DNA of 64,000 nt from a bacterium (lineage in GTDB: Bacteria; Bdellovibrionota_C; UBA2361; RFPC01), in the NCBI GenBank assembly GCA_030431715.1, contig JAUIIO010000011.1:58774-122773 (forward strand). The letters are read 5' to 3'. The notes beneath the pieces are model-generated. The model was not told the origin of the DNA, ran no database searches, and saw only the letters and a list, made by a program, of their open reading frames with translations. Each line of letters opens with the position of its first letter. Within the stretch, counting starts at the first letter, position 1. The position numbers and the translations under genes are program-made. This document shows, in pieces, positions 52,305 through 60,606 of this stretch.

Positions 52305-53609
52305 ATGGAACATAAAGCAGAAGTCACCGATGTAGACGAAGTGACGAAAAAAATAAACGTGACGGTCCCGGCCAGTGCTGTAGATGAATATCTGGAGAAC
52401 GAGTTCGCTGAGGTAGCAAAAACCGTTTCACTTAAGGGCTTCCGTAAGGGAAAAGCCCCTAGAAAGATGATTGAGCAGCTCTATGGTGCCAGAATTCGTA
52501 TGGAAGTTTCCCGCAGACTTGTAGGTGAAAGTTTACAGCAGGTTATTACAGAGAATGAGATTCACTCCGTAGGTGAGCCTGAGCTTGATTTTGAGCAGCC
52601 AGTTGCCGGGAAAGACTTTGTTTATACTGCAAATGTATTTCTTTTTCCGAGCCCTGAGATCTCAGGCTATGAGGGGCTTGATGTTGAGATAGAGTCTTCT
52701 GGTGTGACCGATGAGGATGTGGACAAGTCTTTGCAGAGTATCCTCGAGAGCCGTGCAAAATTCGAAAAAATCACCGATAGGGACGTTGCTAAAGAGGGAG
52801 ACGTTATCGATGCGATGTTAACCGTTAGCGCTGAAGGTGAAGAGCCAGGGCAGCCTGAACCTTTGGTTGTTGGGCTTGGTGAAGGAAAACTTCCTGAAGA
52901 GCTAGAGAAAGGTATCGTGGGAATGAAGATTGGGGAAACCAAGCTTATTGAAGCGACCATCCCAGAAGATCACAAGAACGAAGAATTGCGTGGCAAAAAG
53001 ACGAACTACAACGTTGAGCTTAAGGCTATCTCAGAAAAGGTACTCCCTGAGCTTACAGACGCGTTAGCCGCTGAGCTTGCTCCCGCTCTCGGTGCTGATA
53101 AGGATATCGGTACGGTGCTGGAGTTAAAAATCAAGCTTCGTGAAAATCTAGAAAGAGAAAAAGAGGATGAAGAGCTCGCTGATACGCAGGCGAGAATCCT
53201 CGAGGCGCTTCTTGAGAAGAATGACTTTGCAGTCCCTCAGAGCCTTGTCGATAACGAGATTCGAAATATTCTCGTTCGCTATGGTTTAATTGATCCTAAG
53301 AAGATGGATGTTTCTCAGGTGCCGGTTGACGCTTTCCGTGAGAATCTTGAGCCTGAGGCGAAGAAGAGAGTTCAGACGTCTGTGCTCGTTGATCGTATTG
53401 CTGAACAGGAGAAGCTTATCGCGAGTGAGGAAGATATCAAGAACGCAATTGAAGAGATTGCACAGAAGAACAATCTTCCAGTTGATGAGGTGAAGCAGTT
53501 CTTCTCTGATCGGAATAGGGCGATGAGCTTTACCGTGGAGCAGACGCGAAACAAGGTACTTGAATTTTTGCTTTCAAAGACGAAGGTAAATAAGAAGAAG
53601 GCTGCTTAA
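52305..53609 (+). CDS. tig: trigger factor, ribosome-associated folding chaperone
   Basis: This 434-residue protein binds at the ribosome exit tunnel and folds new chains. The N-terminal ribosome-binding domain has the signature FRKGKAPRKMIEQLYG (residues about 46-61), the middle domain is FKBP-like (RDVAKEGDVIDAMLTV), and the C-terminal helical arms follow. Length is normal. It starts the standard tig, clpP, clpX, lon order on this strand and ends with a Lys-rich tail. Confidence 0.96.
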   Translation: MEHKAEVTDVDEVTKKINVTVPASAVDEYLENEFAEVAKTVSLKGFRKGKAPRKMIEQLYGARIRMEVSRRLVGESLQQVITENEIHSVGEPELDFEQPVAGKDFVYTANVFLFPSPEISGYEGLDVEIESSGVTDEDVDKSLQSILESRAKFEKITDRDVAKEGDVIDAMLTVSAEGEEPGQPEPLVVGLGEGKLPEELEKGIVGMKIGETKLIEATIPEDHKNEELRGKKTNYNVELKAISEKVLPELTDALAAELAPALGADKDIGTVLELKIKLRENLEREKEDEELADTQARILEALLEKNDFAVPQSLVDNEIRNILVRYGLIDPKKMDVSQVPVDAFRENLEPEAKKRVQTSVLVDRIAEQEKLIASEEDIKNAIEEIAQKNNLPVDEVKQFFSDRNRAMSFTVEQTRNKVLEFLLSKTKVNKKKAA

Positions 53610-53695
53610 GCTCCCGATCTTCTGGCGTGGTTCGTGCTCAGTGTATTACTGGCAGGGGCGCGTCAGCGATAGCGTCTTGCGCAATATGAAGTGCC

Positions 53696-53721
53696 GGGAT
53701 AATACATAAGGGTATTGTCCC
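53696..53721 (+). promoter_or_regulatory. hairpin upstream of clpP
   Basis: GGGATAATAC (53696-53705) pairs with GTATTGTCCC (53712-53721) with one wobble. It lies 46 bp before the clpP start and could be a leader hairpin or an operator. It does not match the CIRCE element. Confidence 0.35.
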
Positions 53722-53767
53722 AAACAGGATCCTAATATTTCGTTATAGCTTGGAGAAGCGCCTTAAG

Positions 53768-54385
53768 ATGGAAAAAGCACTAAACTACATACCCTACGTC
53801 ATTGAGCAAACAGGTCGTGGAGAGCGTTCTTACGATATTTACTCTCGTCTACTTAAGGAGCGAATAATCTTTCTTGGGAGTGAGGTAAATGACACCATCG
53901 CCAACCTGATCACGGCGCAACTTCTCTTCTTGGAGAGCGAAGATCCAGAAAAAGATATCTATCTTTATATTAACAGCCCCGGAGGGTCTGTGACTGCAGG
54001 TCTTGCGATTTACGATACCATGAATTACGTGCGCCCGGACGTTGCCACTGTTTGTATCGGTCAGGCAGCTAGTATGGGTGCTGTTCTGCTCGCTGGGGGT
54101 GCTGATAAGAAGCGTTCGGCTCTCCCACATGCGCGAGTCATGATTCATCAACCACTCGGTGGTTTTCAGGGGCAGGCCAGTGATATTCAGATTCAGGCGA
54201 TGGAGATTGATCGAATTAAGAAAATTCTCAATGAAATTCTCAGTAAGCATTCTGGTCAGACCGTTAAATCTATTGAGAAAGATAGTGATCGTGATAAGTT
54301 CCTCTCCGCTGAGGAGGCTAAGAAGTATGGTATTATCGATCAGGTCTTTGAGCACCGGAAGGAAGCTGAGCCTAAGAGCGAATAA
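53768..54385 (+). CDS. clpP: ATP-dependent Clp protease proteolytic subunit
   Basis: This 205-residue serine peptidase forms the tetradecameric barrel that ClpX feeds. Catalytic Ser102 lies in [14 protein letters not shown] and His127 in MIHQPLGG, with the Asp in the [11 protein letters not shown] region. The ATG at 53768 gives [20 protein letters not shown], the normal N terminus. A TTG six codons earlier is possible but needless. A hairpin overlaps the stop and may end the transcript before clpX. Confidence 0.97.
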   Translation: MEKALNYIPYVIEQTGRGERSYDIYSRLLKERIIFLGSEVNDTIANLITAQLLFLESEDPEKDIYLYINSPGGSVTAGLAIYDTMNYVRPDVATVCIGQAASMGAVLLAGGADKKRSALPHARVMIHQPLGGFQGQASDIQIQAMEIDRIKKILNEILSKHSGQTVKSIEKDSDRDKFLSAEEAKKYGIIDQVFEHRKEAEPKSE

Positions 54386-54417
54386 GCTCTCAAGGGCCTC
54401 TTAGGCTTCTTCTTGTT
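54370..54417 (+). terminator. terminator-like hairpin at clpP 3' end
   Basis: GCCTAAGAG (54370-54378) pairs perfectly with CTCTTAGGC (54398-54406), followed by a pyrimidine-rich TTCTTCTTGTT. The left arm is inside the clpP coding region, so translation may modulate it. Confidence 0.55.
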
Positions 54418-54473
54418 AAGCAATTTCATTAACTGTTTCTTTTTAAATTTGAGTTTGTCTAACTAGGCTTAAT

Positions 54474-54512
54474 GCGATACCCTAAAAGGAGGGGTAATCG
54501 CTTTCTATAGCG
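54474..54512. promoter_or_regulatory. hairpins upstream of clpX
   Basis: GCGATACCC (54474-54482) with GGGTAATCGC (54492-54501, one bulge) forms one hairpin. It overlaps CGCT-TTCTAT-AGCG (54499-54512), so the two may exchange. They lie about 105 bp before the clpX start and could be a leader or operator. Confidence 0.3.
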
Positions 54513-54616
54513 TTTGTTCTGTAGAGTCTTGATTAAGGTGTGTGCTGGTTATATTACTTAATTGAAGTAATCAGATTGGCACGTTGAATTGAAGTACCGT
54601 AAGAGGAATAAGTAGC

Positions 54617-55900
54617 TTGGCAAAAGGCGGAGATAAAAACAAAAATACGCTTGTTTGTTCGTTTTGTAATAGAACACAGGAAGAGGTCAGAAAGCTTATA
54701 GCAGGCCCCGGAGTGTACATCTGTGATGAGTGTATCGACCTGTGTAACGACATTATTGCTGATGAGGTTGAGCAGGAAGATTCGATTGTTACTCAATCTA
54801 AAGTTCCAAAGCCTAAAGAGATCTTAGAGTTCCTTGATCAATACGTTGTTGGTCAGGCGTATGCCAAAAAAGTTCTAAGTGTTGCGGTACACAATCACTA
54901 CAAGAGAATAGATACCAAGGGCTCAGCTGGCGGTAGCGGTGGGTCTGAGGTAGAGATCCAGAAGTCTAACATCCTACTCATAGGCCCCACCGGTACTGGA
55001 AAAACATTGCTGGCTCAAACGCTCGCTAGAATTTTAAATGTCCCGTTCACCATTACTGATGCAACAAGTTTGACCGAGGCCGGCTATGTCGGGGAGGATG
55101 TGGAGAATATCATCCTGAACCTCTTACAAGCCTCTGACTACGATGTTGAACAGGCCCAGCGTGGGATAGTCTATATCGATGAGATAGATAAAGTATCAAG
55201 AAAGTCTGAAAATCCATCTATTACAAGAGACGTTTCAGGAGAAGGGGTGCAGCAAGCACTACTCAAGATGCTTGAAGGTACCGTTGCCAGCGTTCCCCCA
55301 AAGGGTGGTAGGAAGCATCCTCAGCAGGAGTTCTTACAGGTGGATACGAGTAATATCCTTTTCATCTGTGGTGGAGCATTTGTTGGCCTTGAAGACATTA
55401 TCCGCCAGAGAGTAGGGGAGAAGAAGCTTGGATTTGGTACGAGTCCTCGTGAAGTGAAGAGCGAAGAAGAGCGGCTTAAAGAGAAAGAGCGGCTGCTTAC
55501 TCAGGTACAGCCAGAGGATCTGTTAAAGTTTGGTCTTATCCCTGAGTTTATCGGACGGCTTCCTCTTCTTGCCGCGCTTGAAGATCTTGATGAGGAAGCG
55601 CTGGTTCGAATCTTACTTGAGCCAAGGAATGCTCTTACTCGTCAGTATAAGCGACTTTTTGAGCTTGAGAATGTGCAGGTGAAGTTTACTGATGATGCCC
55701 TTAGTGCTGTAGCCAGAGAGTCTATGAAGCGAAAGTCGGGGGCCAGAGGGCTCAGAGCTATTCTTGAAGACGTCATGCTTGATGTTATGTTTGATGTTCC
55801 TTCCGAGCCGGATATCAAAGAGATTGTGGTGAGCGGGGATACTATTGAGAAGAAGGAAAAGCCTCTGATAGTATACCATCAACAAGAGAAGTCAGCCTGA
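54617..55900 (+). CDS. clpX: ATP-dependent Clp protease ATP-binding subunit
   Basis: This 427-residue unfoldase has an N-terminal zinc-binding domain with [11 protein letters not shown] and ICDECIDLC, followed by the AAA+ ring with Walker [16 protein letters not shown], Walker [13 protein letters not shown], the pore-loop GYVGEDVEN, and LGFG in the IGF-loop region that docks to ClpP. The start is a TTG at 54617 with AGAGGAA before it; no other start fits the zinc domain. Confidence 0.97.
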   Translation: MAKGGDKNKNTLVCSFCNRTQEEVRKLIAGPGVYICDECIDLCNDIIADEVEQEDSIVTQSKVPKPKEILEFLDQYVVGQAYAKKVLSVAVHNHYKRIDTKGSAGGSGGSEVEIQKSNILLIGPTGTGKTLLAQTLARILNVPFTITDATSLTEAGYVGEDVENIILNLLQASDYDVEQAQRGIVYIDEIDKVSRKSENPSITRDVSGEGVQQALLKMLEGTVASVPPKGGRKHPQQEFLQVDTSNILFICGGAFVGLEDIIRQRVGEKKLGFGTSPREVKSEEERLKEKERLLTQVQPEDLLKFGLIPEFIGRLPLLAALEDLDEEALVRILLEPRNALTRQYKRLFELENVQVKFTDDALSAVARESMKRKSGARGLRAILEDVMLDVMFDVPSEPDIKEIVVSGDTIEKKEKPLIVYHQQEKSA

Positions 55901-56268
55901 TAGCTGCAGGCCCCGTTCCCAGAGTTCGATCTTGGCGCCCACGTAGAACCTCGTTCTATATTTAATGACTTACAGACCCTTTAAATGTCACCATCTCGTG
56001 ATTAACTGTATCTATAAGAGTCGAAGATCCGTATTTGTAGACTCTTCAGAAGTTATCCACAGGCATTGAGTATCATTCATTTAATCTCATGCCCGACTCC
56101 TGAAGGAATTCGCAAAAATCTGTTGTTCTTTCACTCGATGCAGCATCATAAAGAGACACAGTGTATTTTGAGCTAGTCAGAATTGCGTTCATTGCAATAG
56201 TATGAAGTTCTAAGAGCACGCTTGTTTTATAAAATGTTTTTGTAATTGTTTAGCAGGTACAAGGAAAT
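55901..56268. other. 368-bp intergenic region before lon
   Basis: No gene seen. One 7-bp inverted repeat, AAGAGTC (56016-56022) with GACTCTT (56040-56046). No RpoH-like or HrcA-type heat-shock element recognised. It probably holds the lon promoter. Confidence 0.3.
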
Positions 56269-58728
56269 ATGAAATCAGAAGATAAAAATTCAGTCCCCCT
56301 CCTCGCACTTCGAGAGCTTGTTGTCTTTCCGCAGCAGGTAGTGCCGCTTTTTGTGGGGCGTGAAAAGAGTGTGCGTGCGATCGAAGAGTCGCAAAAAGAA
56401 AATAAACTTATCATGTTGGCCGCTCAAAAAGACGCCCGTACGAGTAATCCAGGACCGAAGGATATTTATGAGACTGGTACGCTTGGTGAAGTTGTACAGC
56501 TAATTAGACTTGCAGATGGTCCCATCAAGGTGCTTGTCGAGGGAAAGCAGCGCGCTCGAATTAATCGCTATGAGCAAGAAGATGAGTATATGGTTGTTGA
56601 GGTTGAAGAGATTCATCCTTCAACGGAAGTTGATACTGAGCTTAAAGCGCTCATGCGTTCTGTGAACACAACTTTTGAAAGTTATGTGAAGCTTGGTAAG
56701 AAAGTAAATCCTGAGATGATCATGCAGGTGAACGCCATAGAGGATCCTTCTCGACTTGCTGATGCCATCGTAGTTCAGCTTAATATCAAGCTTGAAGACA
56801 AACAGGAGATCCTTGAAACAATTGATCCGAGAGCTCGACTTGAGAAAATTCTAGCTCATATGAAATCTGAAATTGAGATTCTGCAGGTAGAAAAACGCAT
56901 ACGTAGCCGTGTGAAAAAGCAGATGGAGAAGACTCAGAAGGAGTACTATCTCAACGAACAGATGCGAGCCATACAGAAAGAGCTTGGCGATAAAGATGAT
57001 TTCCGCAACGAGGTTCAAGAGCTTGAGGACCAGCTTCAAGCCAAAGATATGCCTGAGGAAGCTCGTGAGAAGACCGAAAAGGAGCTTCGTAAGCTTAAGA
57101 TGATGTCACCGATGTCAGCGGAAGCTACCGTAGTCAGAAACTATATCGACTGGATGATTCAGCTGCCTTGGAATGAGATGTCTGAGGCTGAGATTGATAT
57201 CGATAAGGCACGTTCAATCCTAGAAGGAGATCATTACGGTCTTGAAAAGGTAAAGGAACGTATCCTTGAGTATCTGGCTGTACAGAAGCTTGTCGGCAAG
57301 GTGAAGGGACCGATTCTTTGTCTCGTAGGCCCTCCGGGGGTTGGTAAAACCTCTCTCGGTAAGTCTATCGCCAAGTCTACAGGACGTGAGTTCGTTCGGG
57401 TAGCTCTTGGTGGTGTCCGAGACGAAGCTGAGATCCGTGGGCACAGAAGAACATATATCGGAGCTCTTCCAGGTAAGATTATTCAATCACTGAAGAAAGC
57501 TGCAAAGAGTAATCCTGTGTTCCTTCTCGACGAGATCGATAAGATGTCCACTGACTTTAGAGGTGATCCTTCTTCGGCTCTTCTTGAGGTTCTTGACCCT
57601 GAGCAGAACGGAACATTTAACGATCACTATCTCGATTGTGACTATGATCTCTCAAAGATTATGTTTGTTTGTACTGCAAACACGCTTCACACCATTCCGG
57701 GTCCTTTAATGGACAGGATGGAGCTTATCCGTCTTTCGGGGTACACCGAGCTTGAGAAATTGGCGATCGCCAAGAAGTATCTTGTTCCTAAGCAGCTCAA
57801 AGAGAACGGTATTGAAGAGAGTAACGTGAATTTTGAGCCGTCTGCTCTTACACAAGTTGTACGTCGTTACACTCGTGAGTCTGGTGTTCGAAGTCTTGAG
57901 CGTACGGTCGCTACACTTTGTAGAAAGGCTGCAGTTGAAGTTGTAAAGCACGGACAAGATCACACGGTAACATTCTCAATGGATAATGTGGCCAGATATC
58001 TTGGACAACCTAAGTTCCGTTACGGAATCTCTGAAGAGGAGCACCAGATTGGTACTACGACTGGTCTCGCTTGGACTGAGAAGGGGGGAGAGCTACTCGT
58101 TATTGAGACAGCGATCTTGCCAGGGCGAGGGAGACTCCAGATTACAGGAAAACTCGGTGACGTGATGCAAGAGTCTGCAAGAGCAGCGCTTAGCTACGTT
58201 CGTTCCAGAGCTGAAATGCTGGGCCTCCCAAGGTATTTCTACGATAAGGTAGATATCCATGTTCACGTTCCAGAGGGTGCGATCCCTAAAGATGGTCCTT
58301 CAGCAGGTATCACTATGGCGACTTCGCTTGTGAGTGCGCTTACTGGTATCCCTGTTGATCGCTCTGTTGCGATGACTGGAGAGATTACTCTTCGTGGTAA
58401 TGTTCTTCCTATCGGTGGACTTAAGGAGAAAGCACTTGCTGCTCACCGTGGTGGTATTACTCGGATCTGTTTGCCGAAAGAGAACGAAAACGATATTGAG
58501 GATATCCCAGCAACAGTTCGTAACGAGCTTGAATTTATCCCTGTGTCTCACGTAGATGAGGTCCTTTATGAGGCTCTTGTAACAGAAGGACGCGAGGAAT
58601 TCGATAAAGTACTTGATAATGCAGTAATGCGAGATGAGATTCTTTTTAGCGACAACGGCTCAAAAGAAAATGGCGCATCTACGCCACCGGTAAAAGACCC
58701 GGCAGCAGGTGAGGTGGTAACGCACTAA
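56269..58728 (+). CDS. lon: ATP-dependent protease Lon
   Basis: This 819-residue protein degrades damaged and regulatory proteins. Its domains are the N-terminal LON substrate domain (about 10-205), the AAA+ module with Walker [14 protein letters not shown] and Walker [10 protein letters not shown], and the C-terminal peptidase with catalytic Ser in [13 protein letters not shown] and Lys in [13 protein letters not shown]. The total length is that of bacterial LonA. The ATG follows AAGGA. An intrinsic terminator lies 25 bp after the stop. Confidence 0.97.
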   Translation: MKSEDKNSVPLLALRELVVFPQQVVPLFVGREKSVRAIEESQKENKLIMLAAQKDARTSNPGPKDIYETGTLGEVVQLIRLADGPIKVLVEGKQRARINRYEQEDEYMVVEVEEIHPSTEVDTELKALMRSVNTTFESYVKLGKKVNPEMIMQVNAIEDPSRLADAIVVQLNIKLEDKQEILETIDPRARLEKILAHMKSEIEILQVEKRIRSRVKKQMEKTQKEYYLNEQMRAIQKELGDKDDFRNEVQELEDQLQAKDMPEEAREKTEKELRKLKMMSPMSAEATVVRNYIDWMIQLPWNEMSEAEIDIDKARSILEGDHYGLEKVKERILEYLAVQKLVGKVKGPILCLVGPPGVGKTSLGKSIAKSTGREFVRVALGGVRDEAEIRGHRRTYIGALPGKIIQSLKKAAKSNPVFLLDEIDKMSTDFRGDPSSALLEVLDPEQNGTFNDHYLDCDYDLSKIMFVCTANTLHTIPGPLMDRMELIRLSGYTELEKLAIAKKYLVPKQLKENGIEESNVNFEPSALTQVVRRYTRESGVRSLERTVATLCRKAAVEVVKHGQDHTVTFSMDNVARYLGQPKFRYGISEEEHQIGTTTGLAWTEKGGELLVIETAILPGRGRLQITGKLGDVMQESARAALSYVRSRAEMLGLPRYFYDKVDIHVHVPEGAIPKDGPSAGITMATSLVSALTGIPVDRSVAMTGEITLRGNVLPIGGLKEKALAAHRGGITRICLPKENENDIEDIPATVRNELEFIPVSHVDEVLYEALVTEGREEFDKVLDNAVMRDEILFSDNGSKENGASTPPVKDPAAGEVVTH

Positions 58729-58752
58729 GTTCACAAATTGAACACGAACAAA

Positions 58753-58795
58753 AGGCGAGCATGAGAGTGAAAGCTTCTTATGTTCGCCTTTTTTA
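58753..58795 (+). terminator. intrinsic terminator of lon
   Basis: AGGCGAGCAT (58753-58762) pairs with ATGTTCGCCT (58780-58789) with one G-T wobble, then a T-run. The right arm and T-run (TTATGTTCGCCTTTTTTATTG) also head composite repeat R3 and recur without the left arm at 49069-49090, so the repeat may have travelled with part of a terminator. Confidence 0.75.
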
Positions 58796-58819
58796 TTGTT
58801 GTAACTTTTAAGAGCTCAT

Positions 58820-59040
58820 ACGACTCTTCCTCTTTTTCTTGCACTTGCGCGAAAGAACCCAGCCGTCATTGCGAGGAGCTGAGGCGATAGCCGAACGACG
58901 AAGCAATCTCCTAGAAGTAGCTTCAAATGCTTTGGGATTGCCGCGTCGTTCGGCTATCGCCTCAGCTCCTCGCAATGACATATGTCTTTGGAGTAAGGTG
59001 CAGGTGCAGGATGAGGATGAAGAGGAGGATTAGGACAAGG
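58820..59040. repeat. composite repeat R3 with 36-bp perfect palindrome
   Basis: Left pyrimidine arm (TCTTCCTCTTTTTCTTGCAC), then 58865-58979, whose first 36 bases (starting GTCATTGCGAGGAGC and ending CCGAACGACG at 58900) are the exact inverse of its last 36, then a purine arm GTGCAGGTGCAGGATGAGG. The central part is a close relative of that in R2. The GTCATTGCGAGGAGC end resembles a palindrome I recall from many unrelated bacterial genomes; this is from memory. Confidence 0.8.
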
Positions 59041-59230
59041 AGTGTTCTTATCCGAGGCAGGAATGGTGTTTTCCCACTAGGGGTGAATCGGCGGTTAGCC
59101 GAAGAGGGACAGTAAGTCCCTAGTTCCAATGCCGAATGGGAAATAAGACCGGAGGTCTTGGGCTCGAATGCCGAATGGGAAATAAGACCGGAGGTCTTGG
59201 GCTCGAATGCCGAATGGGAAATGGGAAAAA
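59041..59230. repeat. tandem repeats downstream of tRNA-Val
   Basis: This begins with GTGTTCTTATCCGAGGCAGG, a diverged copy of the 107-bp unit near tRNA-Leu, running into two direct 39-bp units (59148-59186 and 59187-59225) that contain GACCGGAGGTC and end in CCGAATGGGAAAT. It ends just 3' of tRNA-Val on the minus strand. A reading frame over it is an artefact. Confidence 0.8.
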
Positions 59231-59236
59231 CTATAA

Positions 59237-59309
59237 TGGGCGCTGCAAGGGTCGAACTTGCGACATCTACCTTGTAAGGGTAGCGCTCTACCAACTGAGC
59301 TAAGCGCCC
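59237..59309 (-). tRNA. tRNA-Val (anticodon UAC)
   Basis: Cloverleaf on the minus strand: acceptor GGGCGCT with AGCGCCC, D arm AGCTCAGTTGGTAGAGC, anticodon stem CTACC/GGTAG with loop CTTACAA giving TAC, and T loop GTTCGACCC. The discriminator is A. 73 nt, no encoded CCA. It reads GUA and GUG-type codons. Confidence 0.96.
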
Positions 59310-59379
59310 TCAATCGTATGAACGAAGTGAGATTATTATATTTCCTCTGATGTTATGTCAACCCCGGGTGGGGGCAAGC

Positions 59380-59550
59380 TTCTCCTCATCCTCATCTTAA
59401 TCCTCATCCTGCACCTGCACCAAATCCCACGGAAATTAGTACAGGATGATACGCTTTGCAGACCATGGTGGGGGCTACGAGGTGGTTGTCCCCATGCTCG
59501 CGCGTTCTGCGATGGTGTAGGAGGAGGAGGAGGAAGAGGAGGGGGAGGCT
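59380..59550. repeat. composite repeat R4
   Basis: The pyrimidine arm TCCTCATCCTCATCTTAATC and CCTGCACCTGCACC (59384-59423) is followed by about 90 bp of unrelated sequence and the purine run GTAGGAGGAGGAGGAGGAAG (59518 onward). It has the same arm vocabulary as R1-R3 but a different centre. It ends where the DUF423 gene stops. Confidence 0.7.
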
Positions 59551-59932
59551 AAGAGTTCGCTGAAAGCGAAGCATAAGCCAATAAGAGCCAGCTCACGATA
59601 AATAGTGTACCCCCTATAGGAGTTATGGCTCCCAGCCACTTTTGCCCTGTCACGGCCAGTAAATAGAGCGAACCTGAGAAGATGATTGTTCCAGCAAGCA
59701 TGCAGTAGGCACTCTTTATCGCCGCTCCACTTGAGAGCAGTCCAGAATGCAGGGCCAGAGCGATGAGGAGTAGCCCGGCGGCATGAACAAAGTGATAAAA
59801 GACCGATTTTTCATATATCGACATCTCGTAGTTTCCGAGCGTCTCTCGTAGCCCGTGTGCACCAAACGCGCCGAGTATGACGGCGAGTGCAGAGAGGACG
59901 GATCCGATAGCGAAAAGAATCTTAGGTGTCAT
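59549..59932 (-). CDS. DUF423 family membrane protein
   Basis: This 127-residue integral membrane protein has four helices and matches the YgdD/DUF423 pattern: GSVLSALAVILGAFGAHGL at the start, YHFVHAAGLLLIALAL in the middle and LAVTGQKWLGAITPIGGTLF before the last helix. Function unknown in all bacteria. It is divergent from no gene; the LemA gene ends 28 bp upstream on the same strand, so both may be one unit. Confidence 0.88.
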   Translation of the reverse strand: MTPKILFAIGSVLSALAVILGAFGAHGLRETLGNYEMSIYEKSVFYHFVHAAGLLLIALALHSGLLSSGAAIKSAYCMLAGTIIFSGSLYLLAVTGQKWLGAITPIGGTLFIVSWLLLAYASLSANS

Positions 59933-59960
59933 GAGCTACAGGTCTTATGTTTCAGCTGTG

Positions 59961-60533
59961 TTACGAGAAGGAAACTTGTGGAGGTGCCTGTGCCGCTGCC
60001 TTCTCAGCCTCATCGAGCTCAAAGAATTCGCGCTCAGTAAATCCTCCAAATCCGGCAACAAAATTTGCAGGGACCTGTTGAATGGCTGTGTTATAGAGCG
60101 CAACCGAATCGTTGTAGTGTTGTCTCGAAAAACTAATTTTGTTTTCAGTAGAGGTGAGTTCTTCTTGGAGTTGTGCAAAATTTTGGTTTGCTTTGAGATC
60201 GGGATAACTCTCAGAGAGTGCGAAGATTTGACGAAGTGCGCCGGTGAGCATTCCTTCTGCTTGAGATTGATCCTTTACTGATCCGCCGCCAGCAGTTACA
60301 GCAGCATTTCTTGCCTGAATGACTTTCTCAAGAGTCTCCTGTTCATGTGAGGCATAGCCCTTAACGGTTTCAACGAGGTTCGGGATCAGGTCATGACGAC
60401 GCTTGAGCTGCACATCTATTTGTGACCAAGCATTATCAACAGCAACCTTTTTTTGGACAAGTCCATTGTATATTCCAAGTAGGTAGAGAACGAGTCCTCC
60501 GACGATTACCAGCAGGATAAGAAGTGATGACAT
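59961..60533 (-). CDS. LemA family protein
   Basis: This 190-residue membrane-anchored coiled-coil protein has an N-terminal helix (LLILLVIVGGLVLYLLG) and the LemA body VAVDNAWSQIDVQLKRRHDLIPNLVETVKGYASHE, then FSRQHYNDSVALYNTAI and PANFVAGFGGF. Full family length. LemA proteins are often paired with a TPM-domain protein; none is seen here. It is co-directional with the DUF423 gene. Confidence 0.93.
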   Translation of the reverse strand: MSSLLILLVIVGGLVLYLLGIYNGLVQKKVAVDNAWSQIDVQLKRRHDLIPNLVETVKGYASHEQETLEKVIQARNAAVTAGGGSVKDQSQAEGMLTGALRQIFALSESYPDLKANQNFAQLQEELTSTENKISFSRQHYNDSVALYNTAIQQVPANFVAGFGGFTEREFFELDEAEKAAAQAPPQVSFS

Positions 60534-60606
60534 AAAGTATCTTCCTCACAATCAAGTTTCGATGAGACTATATCGTGTATTCGGCCTTCTTGAAAGAAAT
60601 TTGTAG

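Noticed and set aside
59095..59313. Minus-strand frame of 72 codons over tRNA-Val
   Set aside because: Reads through tRNA-Val and 39-bp repeats; no protein character.
58839..59552. Small frames within repeats R3 and R4
   Set aside because: Low-complexity translations of repeat DNA without ribosome sites.
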